From Variovorax boronicumulans (GTDB lineage Bacteria; Pseudomonadota; Gammaproteobacteria; Burkholderiales; Burkholderiaceae_C), in the NCBI RefSeq assembly GCF_019352895.1, contig NZ_JAAAFX010000009.1:1465486-1529485 (forward strand): a stretch of 64,000 nucleotides of DNA, in the 5' to 3' direction. Below the pieces are notes generated by a model. The model had not been told where the DNA came from, did no database searches, and saw only the letters and a list, made by a program, of their open reading frames with translations. Every line of letters starts with the position of its first letter. Position 1 is the first letter of the stretch. The translations under genes and the position numbers were made by a program. Positions 16,334-24,442 of the stretch are shown in pieces.

Positions 16334-17065
16334 CTTAGGCATCGCATCGCGGGTGCGCCAGCGGGTATGCGCGAGCAGGTCGACGAGCCCGCCGACCGAC
16401 CAGCACAGCCAGGCGCTCCAGAGCGTGTGGCTCATGTAGTGCGCTCCGCGCCACTGCTGCGCGAGCCCGAGCACCAGCCCCAGGACCAGTGCGGTCACGA
16501 GCCAGGACGCCGCGGCGCGCGGCATGCGGCGCCGCAGCACGAACCAGCCGCCCGCATAGGCCAGCGCCGCGGACGCATGGCCGGCGGGGAAGCAGCCGCC
16601 GGGACCGCCGTCGGCCACGCCCCAGGCCCAATGCGAGACATAGACCGCCGTGCCACCGAACTCGCGCAGGTCCCAGGGGCAGCTGGCATGGCTGCTGCGC
16701 TTGATCAGCGACACGACGATCACAGAGGCCAGCACGGTGAGCGCGAGCTGCACGCGCTCGGCGCGTGCCAGGCGGCGCAACAGGCCGACGGGCCATCGGA
16801 TGGCGGCCAGCAGGCCGGCCACGCACAGCCAGCTCAGCCGCCGCGGCCCCTCGTGAAAGACCCACAGGAAGACCGGATCGTCGCGCAGGGGAAAGCCGTG
16901 GGCGCTGCCGGCCCAGCGGGCCAGCGGCAGGTCGAGGCCGCTCGCGTCCCAGAGCAGCACGACGAGCAGGCCGGCGAGCGTGGCGAGGAGGATCCTGGAC
17001 TTCCCGAAGGAAAGGGAAGCGGGGACAAAAGAGGGAATGGTGGCAATGCGAGCGCTGGAAAACAT
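16319..17065 (-). CDS. PAP2-family membrane phosphatase, likely acting on lipid A or its carrier
   Basis: Inner-membrane type 2 phosphatidic acid phosphatase of 248 residues with about six helices. The three PAP2 motifs are visible: KRSSHASCPWD (variant of KxxxxxxRP, here SCPWD), CFPAGHASAA (PSGH block) and RGAHYMSHTLWS (SRxxxxxHxxxD block, ending in Trp-Ser rather than Asp). Position next to eptA suggests removal or relocation of a lipid A phosphate, as in LpxE/LpxF/LpxT, but undecaprenyl pyrophosphate is equally possible. The start is an ATG at 17065 with GAGG just upstream. It is divergent from the response regulator with 125 bases between. The altered third motif should be checked before assuming activity. 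Confidence 0.8.
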   Translation of the reverse strand: MFSSARIATIPSFVPASLSFGKSRILLATLAGLLVVLLWDASGLDLPLARWAGSAHGFPLRDDPVFLWVFHEGPRRLSWLCVAGLLAAIRWPVGLLRRLARAERVQLALTVLASVIVVSLIKRSSHASCPWDLREFGGTAVYVSHWAWGVADGGPGGCFPAGHASAALAYAGGWFVLRRRMPRAAASWLVTALVLGLVLGLAQQWRGAHYMSHTLWSAWLCWSVGGLVDLLAHTRWRTRDAMPKLNES

Positions 17066-17131
17066 GCACCTCGGGCGCAGTGCCCGTCCAAAGAGGCCAG
17101 TCGACGATGGCGGCGAGCGTAATGAGGCAGG

Positions 17132-17166
17132 CTGAACGCCGCCTGAAGCGCCCCCTTCGATAGACT
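17132..17166 (+). promoter_or_regulatory. Promoter of the response regulator operon with PmrA-like box
   Basis: CTGAAC-GCCGC-CTGAAG (17132-17148) is a 6-5-6 direct repeat like the one before eptA. Twelve bases later comes TAGACT (17161-17166), a -10 candidate, exactly the box-to-minus-10 distance seen at eptA. The transcript would start near 17173, just before the Shine-Dalgarno GGAGG (17178-17182). This fits autoregulation by the encoded regulator. Confidence 0.6.
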
Positions 17167-17190
17167 TGCTCCCTTTTGGAGGTGACTTCC

Positions 17191-17865
17191 GTGCGCGTTC
17201 TGCTGGTCGAAGACGATGCGACGCTGTCCGAAGCGGTCTGCGGCTACCTGCGGGCCAAGGCCTTCGTGGTCGATGCCTGCGGCAGCCTGGCGCAGGCCTC
17301 GGCCGCGCTGCACTCGGCACAGTACGCGGCCGTGCTGCTCGACCTGCATCTGGGCGATGGCGACGGCCTGGCGCTGCTGCCGCAGATCCGGGCGATCAAG
17401 GAGCGTCCGATCGTGATCGTGCTCACGGCGCGCGACCAGGTCACCGACCGCATCCGGGGCCTCGACGCCGGTGCCGACGACTACCTCATCAAACCCTACG
17501 ACCCCGGCGAGCTGTTGGCCCGGCTGCGCGCCGTGGAGCGGCGCCGCAGCGCGGCCAGCGCGCCGATCATCGAACTGGGCGACCTGCAGATCGACCTGTC
17601 GCACGAGCTGGTGCGCCGCAACGGCGTGCCGGTGGCACTGACGCAGAAGGAATGGTCGCTGCTGCGCGTGATGGCGACGCGGCCCGACCGCATCCACACG
17701 CGCGAGAACCTGCAGGACGCGCTCTACGGCTTCGACGACGAGGCCGACAGCAACACGCTCGAGGTCTTCGTCAGCCGGCTGCGCCGCAAGCTGGGCCGCA
17801 ACCACATCCAGACCCTGCGCGGCCTGGGCTACCGGCTGGTCAACGCAGTCGGCGACGACGAGTGA
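17191..17865 (+). CDS. OmpR-family response regulator, PmrA/BasR-like
   Basis: DNA-binding response regulator of 224 residues. The receiver domain (1-118) has the acidic pocket EDD (7-9), phosphoacceptor Asp51 in LLDLHLGDGDG, the Thr switch in VLTARDQ and Lys in LIKPYDPGELLARL. The C-terminal winged helix (about 130-222) includes LTQKEWSLLRVMATRPDRIH and SNTLEVFVSRLRRKLG. The start is GTG at 17191 with GGAGG eight bases upstream; the ATG-like reading from 17176 lacks this. It overlaps the kinase gene by GTGA. Its place beside eptA and the shared direct-repeat boxes support a PmrA-like role in lipid A modification. Confidence 0.88.
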   Translation: MRVLLVEDDATLSEAVCGYLRAKAFVVDACGSLAQASAALHSAQYAAVLLDLHLGDGDGLALLPQIRAIKERPIVIVLTARDQVTDRIRGLDAGADDYLIKPYDPGELLARLRAVERRRSAASAPIIELGDLQIDLSHELVRRNGVPVALTQKEWSLLRVMATRPDRIHTRENLQDALYGFDDEADSNTLEVFVSRLRRKLGRNHIQTLRGLGYRLVNAVGDDE

Positions 17866-19232
17866 GCGCCCTGCCGAACGCCGCGGGCGCGGCGGTCCCG
17901 GTCAAGCGACAGACGCTGGCCGGCCGCCTGATCCAGACGCTGATCCTGTGGGTCGGCGGGGTCTGGCTGCTGTGCGTGATCGGCGTGGTCTGGTATGTGG
18001 ACCGCGAGATCAACTACAACTTCGACAACGAACTGGTCGAGGTGTCGCACCGCATGTTCGACATCGCGCTCGACGAGTTCGACCGCCGCGCTGGCGAGGT
18101 GCCCGAGGGCCAGTTCCTGATCGCGCCGACGCCGACCTTCGCCGATGCCGCGGTCATGTTCCAGGTGGTCGACAGGAACGAGCGTGTGCTGATGCGATCG
18201 GCCGAGACGCCCGCCAACGTGTTCGACGTGCCGCTGGCCGCGGGCTTCTCCAACGACGAGTCCTGGCGCATCTACACCGTGCGCCATCCGAGCCGCGAGC
18301 TGTTCCTGCAGGTGGCCGACCCGCTGGACGAACGGCGCGTCGCGCTCAACCGCACGCTGTTCGGCCTGATCATTCCGCTGGGCGCGGTGCTGCCGCTGCT
18401 GGCCTGGGTGCTGCGCAAGATCGCGCGCGACGAACTGCAGGTGCTGCAGCGCCTGGCCCAGGAGATCGGCGAGCGCAGCGGCGCCGACCTGCGGCCGATC
18501 GCCCTGCCCGGCCTGCCTCAGGAACTGCAATCGGTGGGCGACCACGTGAACCGGCTGCTCGATCGCCTGTCGCAATCGCTGGACGTCGAGCGCGCACTGG
18601 CGGCCAACGCGGCCCACGAGCTGCGCACGCCGCTGGCGTCGGCCCGCCTGCGGCTGCAGACCGCGCTGGAGCACGAGCTGCGACGCGAGGACATCGAAGC
18701 CGCGCTCGATGCGCTGCGCGTGCTCAGCCAGCGCACCGAGAAGCTACTGCAGCTCTCGCGCGCCGAGTCGGGGGCCTCGTTCTCGCGCGAGCGCGTCGAC
18801 CTGTCGCAACTGGCGGCCACCGTGGCCCAGGAGTTCTGGCAGGACGCACGGACACTCGACCGGCTCGGCCTGACGGTGCCCGACAGCGGCGCGCTGCCGG
18901 TGGTGCTGGGCGACTTCGACGTGCTGGCCATCGCGCTGCGCAACCTGGTGGAGAACGCACTGCGCTACAGCGGCAACGGGCCGGTGCAAATCGCGGTCGA
19001 GGCCGATTGCTCGCTGGTGGTGCGCGACTTCGGCCCGGGCGTGAGCGAAGCCGCATTGCGCACCTTGCGCATGCGCCATGTGCGCCACAGCGACGAGCAC
19101 GCCGGCTACGGACTGGGCATGTCGATCGTCGCGACCATCGTGCAGAAGCACGACGCGCGGCTCGAACTGCGCTCGCCGCCCGAAGGCGCCGCCACCGGCT
19201 TCGAGGCCCGCATCGTGCTGCAGCCCGCCTGA
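17862..19232 (+). CDS. Sensor histidine kinase, PmrB-like partner of the upstream regulator
   Basis: Inner-membrane histidine kinase of 456 residues, starting with GTG that overlaps the regulator stop (GTGA), so translation is coupled. Two membrane helices flank a periplasmic sensor of about 110 residues rich in Asp/Glu (VDREINYNFDNELVEVSHRM, DIALDEFDRRAGEVPEG). The phosphorylated residue is His252 in NAAHELRTPLASARLRLQ. The ATPase domain has NLVENALRYSGNG, RDFGPGVSEAA and GYGLGMSIVATIVQK. Acidic sensor residues could bind cations or antimicrobial peptides, as in PmrB, but this is inference from context. Confidence 0.88.
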   Translation: MSALPNAAGAAVPVKRQTLAGRLIQTLILWVGGVWLLCVIGVVWYVDREINYNFDNELVEVSHRMFDIALDEFDRRAGEVPEGQFLIAPTPTFADAAVMFQVVDRNERVLMRSAETPANVFDVPLAAGFSNDESWRIYTVRHPSRELFLQVADPLDERRVALNRTLFGLIIPLGAVLPLLAWVLRKIARDELQVLQRLAQEIGERSGADLRPIALPGLPQELQSVGDHVNRLLDRLSQSLDVERALAANAAHELRTPLASARLRLQTALEHELRREDIEAALDALRVLSQRTEKLLQLSRAESGASFSRERVDLSQLAATVAQEFWQDARTLDRLGLTVPDSGALPVVLGDFDVLAIALRNLVENALRYSGNGPVQIAVEADCSLVVRDFGPGVSEAALRTLRMRHVRHSDEHAGYGLGMSIVATIVQKHDARLELRSPPEGAATGFEARIVLQPA

Positions 19233-19251
19233 GCCGGCGGCGCGTCGCGGG

Positions 19252-19674
19252 TCAGGCCGCGACGATCTCGCGCAGCCAGTCGGGCAGCGTCATCGCCTTC
19301 TGCTTCGGGAAGTCGACCCAGATCGTGGTGGCGCCGCCGGCCGCACAGACCGTGTCGGGCGCATCGGCGCGCGCCATCGTGGCCCAGCTCTCGAAGGTGG
19401 TGCGGCCCGGGTCGCTCACGTACATCTTCAGCAGCACGTCGCCGGGATATTCGATCTGGCGGTAGAAATTGCAGAAGGCATTGACGATCACCATGCCCTC
19501 GCCCTTGGGGTCGGGCTCGAAGCCGATCGAGCGCATCCAGTCGATGCGGGCGGTCTCCATGTAGCGGAAGTAGGTGCCGTTGTTGAGGTGGCCCATGGCG
19601 TCCATGTCGCCCCAGCGGATGGGAATGGACATCTCGTAGACGAGCTTCTTCTGCTCGGGAATTTCAATCTTCAT
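19252..19674 (-). CDS. Acyl-CoA thioesterase, 4HBT hotdog fold
   Basis: Cytoplasmic hotdog-fold thioesterase of 140 residues related to YbgC/4-hydroxybenzoyl-CoA thioesterases. The active-site block is IRWGDMDAMGHLNNGTYFRY, with Asp25 as the likely catalytic residue. ARIDWMRSIGFEPD and FCNFYRQIEYPGDVLLKMYV complete the fold. The ATG at 19674 gives MKIEIPEQKK; longer in-frame readings add an unlikely Arg/Pro-rich leader. It converges on the kinase gene with a 19-base gap. The substrate is unknown. Confidence 0.8.
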   Translation of the reverse strand: MKIEIPEQKKLVYEMSIPIRWGDMDAMGHLNNGTYFRYMETARIDWMRSIGFEPDPKGEGMVIVNAFCNFYRQIEYPGDVLLKMYVSDPGRTTFESWATMARADAPDTVCAAGGATTIWVDFPKQKAMTLPDWLREIVAA

Positions 19675-19831
19675 CGGATAGCGCCTTGAGAAAAACGGGA
19701 GGCCCGGAGCCGGGCGGCGCCCCTGCGGACGCACGTCGCGCATTGTCCACGCGTCCCCACGGGGACTGCCGGTCGCGCAGGTGACGCTTAGGCTGTCCGG
19801 GGCGCGCTCAGGGCGCGTGCAAGCAGCCGCA

Positions 19832-19837
19832 TAAAAT
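19832..19837 (+). promoter_or_regulatory. Candidate -10 element for the ETF-QO gene
   Basis: TAAAAT stands out in a 229-base GC-rich intergenic stretch between the thioesterase and ETF-QO genes, 67 bases before the ATG. No convincing -35 was found, so this is weak. Confidence 0.25.
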
Positions 19838-19903
19838 GTTGCAAGAACGTACGGCTCTGCGGTGCCGGGCCCACTCCCACCCTATCGACGAGACTTCCCA
19901 CAA

Positions 19904-21604
19904 ATGACCCACGACGAAATCCTTGCCCAGTTCGGACCCCGCGAAGCCATGGAGTACGACGTCGTCGTCGTCGGCGGCGGGCCCGCCGGACTCTCGACCG
20001 CCATCCGCCTGAAGCAACTGGCGGCGCAGAACGACAAGGAGATCTCGGTCGTGGTGCTCGAGAAGGGCTCCGAACCCGGCGCCCACATCCTGTCGGGCGC
20101 GATCATGGACCCGCGTGCGCTGTCCGAGTTGATCCCCGACTGGAAGGAACGCGGCGCGCCGCTGAACCAGCCGGTGACGGCCGACACCTTCCTGATGCTC
20201 AGCGAGACCGGCGCCACGCGCACGCCGAACTTCATGCTGCCGCACAACTTCCACAACGAAGGCAACTACATCGTCAGCCTCGGCAACGTGGTGAAGTGGC
20301 TGGCGCAGCAGGCCGAGGAACTGGGCGTGGAGATCTTCCCCGGCTTCCCGGCCGCCGAAGTGCTCTACACCGAAGACGGCAAGGTGCGCGGCGTGGCCAC
20401 CGGCAACCTCGGCATCGGCAAGGACGGCGAACCCACCGAGAACTTCCAGCTCGGCATGGAGCTGCTGGGCAAGTACACGGTGTTCGCCGAAGGCGCGCGC
20501 GGCCACCTGGGCCGCCAGCTGATCGCCAAGTACAAGCTCGACGACGGCAAGGACCCGCAGAGCTACGGCATCGGCATCAAGGAGCTGTGGGAGATCGACC
20601 CCGCACGCCACCAGCCCGGCCTGGCGATCCACACGGCCGGCTGGCCGCTGCCCTCGGACGTCTACGGCGGCTCCTTCGTCTACCACGCCGAGAACAACCA
20701 GCTGATCATCGGCTACGTGGTCGGGCTCGACTACCAGAACCCGCACATGAGCCCCTTCGAGGAGTTCCAGCGCTTCAAGACGCACCCGAACATCCGCTGG
20801 TACTTCGAAGGCCAGGACAAGGGCCTGAAGGCGCCCAAGCGCCTGAGCTACGGCGCGCGTGCGATCACCGCCGGCGGCCTGCTCTCGCTGCCCAAGACCG
20901 TGTTCCCGGGCGGCGCGCTGGTCGGCTGCGAAGCCGGCTACCTCAACGCCAGCCGCATCAAGGGCAGCCATGCCGCGATCAAGACCGGCATGCTCGCGGC
21001 CGAGGCCGCCTTCGACGCCGTGACCGCGGGCCGCCAGCACGACGAGCTCAGCGCCTACCCGGCCGCCTTCGAGAAGAGCTGGCTGCACACCGAGCTCAAC
21101 AAGTCGCGCAACTTCAAGCAGTGGTTCAAGAAGGGCCTGACCGTGGGCACGGTGATGACCGGCATCGAGCAGTTCGTGCTGCGCGGCCACATCCCCTGGA
21201 CCATCCACCGCACCGAGGCCGACCATGCGCGCCTCAAGCCGGCCTCCGCCTGCAAGAAGATCACCTACGCGCGGCCCGACGGCAAGCTCACCTTCGACCG
21301 GCTCTCAAGCGTGTTCATCAGCAACACCAACCACGAAGAGAACCAGCCGGCGCACCTGACCCTGAAGGATGCATCGGTGCCGGTGCGCATCAACCTGCCC
21401 GAGTACGCGGGCCCCGAGGCACGCTACTGCCCGGCCGGCGTCTACGAGTTCGTGCCCGACGAGGCCAACGCGGGCAAGGAGCGGCTGCAGATCAACGCGC
21501 AGAACTGCGTGCACTGCAAGACCTGCGACATCAAGGACCCGACGCAGAACATCGTCTGGGTCACGCCCGAAGGCGGCGGCGGCCCGAACTACGTCGGCAT
21601 GTGA
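19904..21604 (+). CDS. etfD: Electron transfer flavoprotein-ubiquinone oxidoreductase
   Basis: ETF-QO of 566 residues, the usual size. It passes electrons from reduced ETF, loaded by acyl-CoA dehydrogenases, to membrane ubiquinone. The FAD-binding N-terminus is DVVVVGGGPAGLSTAIRLK. The membrane and quinone region includes YGARAITAGGLLSLPKTVFP and GCEAGYLNASRIKGSHAAIK. The C-terminal 4Fe-4S cluster is held by Cys in ARYCPAGVYE and NCVHCKTCDIKDPTQNIVWV, and the protein ends GPNYVGM as in the family. The ATG at 19904 is used. It serves fatty acid and amino acid oxidation; the neighbouring thioesterase may be functionally related. Confidence 0.95.
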   Translation: MTHDEILAQFGPREAMEYDVVVVGGGPAGLSTAIRLKQLAAQNDKEISVVVLEKGSEPGAHILSGAIMDPRALSELIPDWKERGAPLNQPVTADTFLMLSETGATRTPNFMLPHNFHNEGNYIVSLGNVVKWLAQQAEELGVEIFPGFPAAEVLYTEDGKVRGVATGNLGIGKDGEPTENFQLGMELLGKYTVFAEGARGHLGRQLIAKYKLDDGKDPQSYGIGIKELWEIDPARHQPGLAIHTAGWPLPSDVYGGSFVYHAENNQLIIGYVVGLDYQNPHMSPFEEFQRFKTHPNIRWYFEGQDKGLKAPKRLSYGARAITAGGLLSLPKTVFPGGALVGCEAGYLNASRIKGSHAAIKTGMLAAEAAFDAVTAGRQHDELSAYPAAFEKSWLHTELNKSRNFKQWFKKGLTVGTVMTGIEQFVLRGHIPWTIHRTEADHARLKPASACKKITYARPDGKLTFDRLSSVFISNTNHEENQPAHLTLKDASVPVRINLPEYAGPEARYCPAGVYEFVPDEANAGKERLQINAQNCVHCKTCDIKDPTQNIVWVTPEGGGGPNYVGM

Positions 21605-21628
21605 GCGCAGCGCAGCGGCGCGGGAAGC

Positions 21629-22405
21629 CTATTTCCCGACCAGCTGCGCCAGCTTATCGGCCTCGAAGCGCTCGCTGAGTGCGGCGTCGCCAGGCACGCA
21701 GCCGGCCGCCTCGGGCTGGCGCGCCGACAGCGTCTCGATGGCCTGCCAGATCAGCGCGATCTGGTGTTCCTGGCCGGCCGCGCTGTCGATCAGGCCGCGC
21801 ATGGCCTGCGACAGCGGATCGTCCTGGACCGTGAGCCCGTAGGCCGAGAAGCCCCGCGCCGCCTCGCTCACGTCGGCGCTCGCGCCGCTGGTCGACGCGA
21901 TGATGCGCGCCGGAATGCCCACGGCCGTGGCGCCCGCGGGCACCGGCCTGGTCACGACCGCGTTCGAGCCCACCTTGGCGCCATCGCCCACGGTGAAGCC
22001 ACCCAGCACCTTGGCCCCCGCGCCGATCACCACGTCGCGCCCCAGCGTCGGGTGCCGCTTGGTGCCCTTGTAGAGCGAGGTGCCGCCCAGGGTCACACCC
22101 TGGTAGATGGTGCAGCCGTCGCCGATCTCGGCGGTCTCGCCCACCACCACGCCCATCGCGTGGTCGAAGAAGACGCGCTCGCCCAGCCTGGCACCCGGAT
22201 GGATCTCGATGCCGGTGACCCAGCGCGAAAACTGCGACACCCAGCGCCCGAGCCATTTGAAGCCATGGGTCCAACAGCCATGCGCAACGCGATGCAGCAC
22301 CACGGCGTGGAAGCCGGGGTACAGCGTGACCACTTCCCAGCGCGTGCGTGCGGCGGGGTCGCGGTCGAGGATGCACTGGATGTCGGAACGCAGGCGCGAA
22401 AGCAT
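21629..22405 (-). CDS. cysE: Serine O-acetyltransferase
   Basis: Makes O-acetylserine from serine and acetyl-CoA, the committed step to cysteine. In 258 residues the N-terminal helical part (SDIQCILDRDPAARTRWEVV) is followed by the left-handed beta-helix hexapeptides (IEIHPGARLGERVFFDHAMG, TIYQGVTLGGTSLYKGTKRH, GAGAKVLGGFTVGDGAKVGS). The catalytic His of FFDHAMGVVVGE is present. This is the shorter EpsC-like type, with an added C-terminal tail of about 70 residues after PARIIAS that is not part of the fold. The trmJ gene lies 32 bases upstream on the same strand, a common pairing in betaproteobacteria. Confidence 0.93.
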   Translation of the reverse strand: MLSRLRSDIQCILDRDPAARTRWEVVTLYPGFHAVVLHRVAHGCWTHGFKWLGRWVSQFSRWVTGIEIHPGARLGERVFFDHAMGVVVGETAEIGDGCTIYQGVTLGGTSLYKGTKRHPTLGRDVVIGAGAKVLGGFTVGDGAKVGSNAVVTRPVPAGATAVGIPARIIASTSGASADVSEAARGFSAYGLTVQDDPLSQAMRGLIDSAAGQEHQIALIWQAIETLSARQPEAAGCVPGDAALSERFEADKLAQLVGK

Positions 22406-22437
22406 GGGTGTCGTGGAAAGGTGAAAGCGGCGGAAGT

Positions 22438-23187
22438 CTAAGTCGCGTTGTCCTTGCGCGATGCCGGCGGGTTCTTCGCGTCGGCCATGGCCTTGGCGAT
22501 GCCGCGCAGGATGTGGATCTCCTCGGGCGTGGGCTGCGCACGGTTGAACAGCTGCTGCAGCCGCGGCATGAGCTTCTTGGGCGCCTCGGGGTCGAGAAAG
22601 CCGATCTGCACCAGCGAGCGTTCCCAGTGCTCGAGCATGCCGGCCACGGCCTTGGCATCGGCCGCCTGCGGGGGCACGACCGACTCGGTCACGGGGAAGC
22701 CGCCCAGCGCCAGCCGCCATTCGTAGGCGATCAGCTGGATGGCCGCGCCGAGGTTGAGCGAGCCGAACTTCGGATCGGCCGGGATGCTCAGCGCGACGTT
22801 GCAGCGGTAGACGTCCTCGTTGCGCATGCCGAAGCGCTCGGAGCCGAACAAAAAGCCCACATGCTGCGCCGGGTCGACCTTGCCCAGCGGCTCGAGGTGC
22901 TCGCGCGGCGTGCGCGTGGGCGGGCCGAAGTCGCGCGGGATCATGGCGGTGGCGCACAGGTGGGTCACGCCGTCGAGCGCCTCGTCGAGCGTGTCGACGA
23001 TGCGCGCGTTGGCCAGCACGTCGAGCGCGCCGCTGGCCCGCTGGATGGTCTCCTCGCGGCGCAGCACGTTGGCCCAGCGCGGCGCCACCAGCACGAGGTC
23101 GTCGAAGCCCATGGTCTTCATGGCGCGCGCGGCGGCGCCCACGTTGCCGGCGTGGCTGGTCTGGATCAGGATGAAACGGGTGCGCAT
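22438..23187 (-). CDS. trmJ: tRNA (cytidine/uridine-32-2'-O)-methyltransferase TrmJ
   Basis: SPOUT-class RNA methyltransferase of 249 residues that 2'-O-methylates position 32 of tRNAs. It starts RFILIQTSHAGNVGAAARAM, the SAM-fold opening of TrmJ, and carries the knot motifs GFLFGSERFGMRNEDVYRCN and LSIPADPKFGSLNLGAAIQL. The C-terminal dimerisation helices follow, ending near RKDNAT. The ATG at 23187 is used. It is divergent from suhB, with 193 bases between, and probably co-transcribed with cysE. Confidence 0.9.
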   Translation of the reverse strand: MRTRFILIQTSHAGNVGAAARAMKTMGFDDLVLVAPRWANVLRREETIQRASGALDVLANARIVDTLDEALDGVTHLCATAMIPRDFGPPTRTPREHLEPLGKVDPAQHVGFLFGSERFGMRNEDVYRCNVALSIPADPKFGSLNLGAAIQLIAYEWRLALGGFPVTESVVPPQAADAKAVAGMLEHWERSLVQIGFLDPEAPKKLMPRLQQLFNRAQPTPEEIHILRGIAKAMADAKNPPASRKDNAT

Positions 23188-23301
23188 GGACGAACGAAAA
23201 AGGCGTGCGGGAAGGGCCCCGATTAGAACGGAAGCGCCGGCGCTTGCGCCCGTGCGGGCGCCGTGAAGGCCCGAAAAATGCACCGGAGCGCGCCGGACCT
23301 G

Positions 23302-23307
23302 TAAAAT
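23302..23307 (+). promoter_or_regulatory. Candidate -10 element for suhB
   Basis: TAAAAT within CCTGTAAAATCGC, 74 bases upstream of the suhB ATG, in the 193-base divergent region with trmJ. The sequence at the -35 distance, TGCACC, is a poor match, so this is a weak call. Confidence 0.3.
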
Positions 23308-23380
23308 CGCGGCCTTCCTGCGTCCCGCATCGCCCGGACGCCTCCTCAGGGCCCCTGCCCCCGCCGCTCTTCCACAATCC

Positions 23381-24442
23381 ATGTCGTCGCCCAATCTCCA
23401 TCCCATGCTCAACGTGGCCGTCAAGGCCGCACGCGCCGCCGGTGCCATCATCAACCGTGCCGCGCTCGACGTCGAAGCCGTCCGGATCTCGCAAAAGCAG
23501 GTCAACGATTTCGTCACCGAGGTGGATCACGCCGCCGAGAAGGTCATCATCGAGACCTTGCTCACCGCGTACCCGGGCCACGGCATCCTCGCGGAAGAGT
23601 CGGGCAGCGAATTCGGCGCCAAGGATTCGGATTTCGTCTGGATCATCGATCCGCTCGACGGCACCACCAACTTCATCCACGGCTTCCCGGTCTACTGCGT
23701 GTCGATCGCGCTGGCGGTCAAGGGCAAGGTCGAGCAGGCCGTGGTCTACGACCCGAGCCGCAACGACCTGTTCACCGCCACCAAGGGCCGTGGCGCCTAC
23801 ATGAACGACCGGCGCATCCGCGTGAGCAAGCGCGTCAAGCTCAGCGACTGCCTGATCTCGACCGGCTTCCCCTTCCGCACCGGCGACAACTTCAAGCAGT
23901 ACCTGGCCATCATGTCCGACCTGATGCCCAAGATGGCCGGCCTGCGCCGCCCCGGCGCGGCAGCGCTCGACCTGGCCTACGTGGCGGCCGGCTTCACCGA
24001 CGGCTTCTTCGAGACCGGCCTGAACCCCTGGGACGTGGCCGCGGGCTCGCTGCTCGTGACCGAGGCCGGCGGCCTGGTCGGCAACTTCACGGGCGAGCCC
24101 GAGTTCCTCGAACAGCGCGAATGCCTGGCCGGCGCTCCGCGCATCTACGGCCAGCTGGTGCCGATGCTCGCCAAGTACTCGAAATTCGCCGGCGTCGACG
24201 ACAAGATGCGCGCCAGCCACCGCATGCGCCAGGTCGCGGCCACCGCCAACCCCGAAGCCGACACCTCGGCCGACCTCTACGCCCGCACCACCACCTCGGG
24301 CCTGGACGCCGAAAACGCCGATGCGACCGACGAGACGCCCGCGGTGCCCGCAGCGCCCGTGGCGGCATCGCCGCGCAAGCTGACGCGCATCCGGCGCGAC
24401 GCCCCCACGCCGCCCGCAGAGGGCGACCCCACCGCCCGCTGA
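23381..24442 (+). CDS. suhB: Inositol monophosphatase family protein SuhB with C-terminal extension
   Basis: Inositol-1-monophosphatase family enzyme of 353 residues, a Mg-dependent sugar phosphatase that in E. coli also joins rRNA antitermination complexes. Metal-binding motifs are present: GILAEESGSEFG, WIIDPLDGTTNFIHGFPVYC and LNPWDVAAGSLLVTEAGG. The catalytic domain ends about residue 270. The remaining 80 or so residues (ATANPEADTSADLYARTTTS, then Ala/Pro-rich and basic) look disordered and are absent from the 267-residue E. coli protein. Its stop overlaps the next gene by one base (TGATG), coupling translation to the FUSC protein. Confidence 0.9.
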   Translation: MSSPNLHPMLNVAVKAARAAGAIINRAALDVEAVRISQKQVNDFVTEVDHAAEKVIIETLLTAYPGHGILAEESGSEFGAKDSDFVWIIDPLDGTTNFIHGFPVYCVSIALAVKGKVEQAVVYDPSRNDLFTATKGRGAYMNDRRIRVSKRVKLSDCLISTGFPFRTGDNFKQYLAIMSDLMPKMAGLRRPGAAALDLAYVAAGFTDGFFETGLNPWDVAAGSLLVTEAGGLVGNFTGEPEFLEQRECLAGAPRIYGQLVPMLAKYSKFAGVDDKMRASHRMRQVAATANPEADTSADLYARTTTSGLDAENADATDETPAVPAAPVAASPRKLTRIRRDAPTPPAEGDPTAR

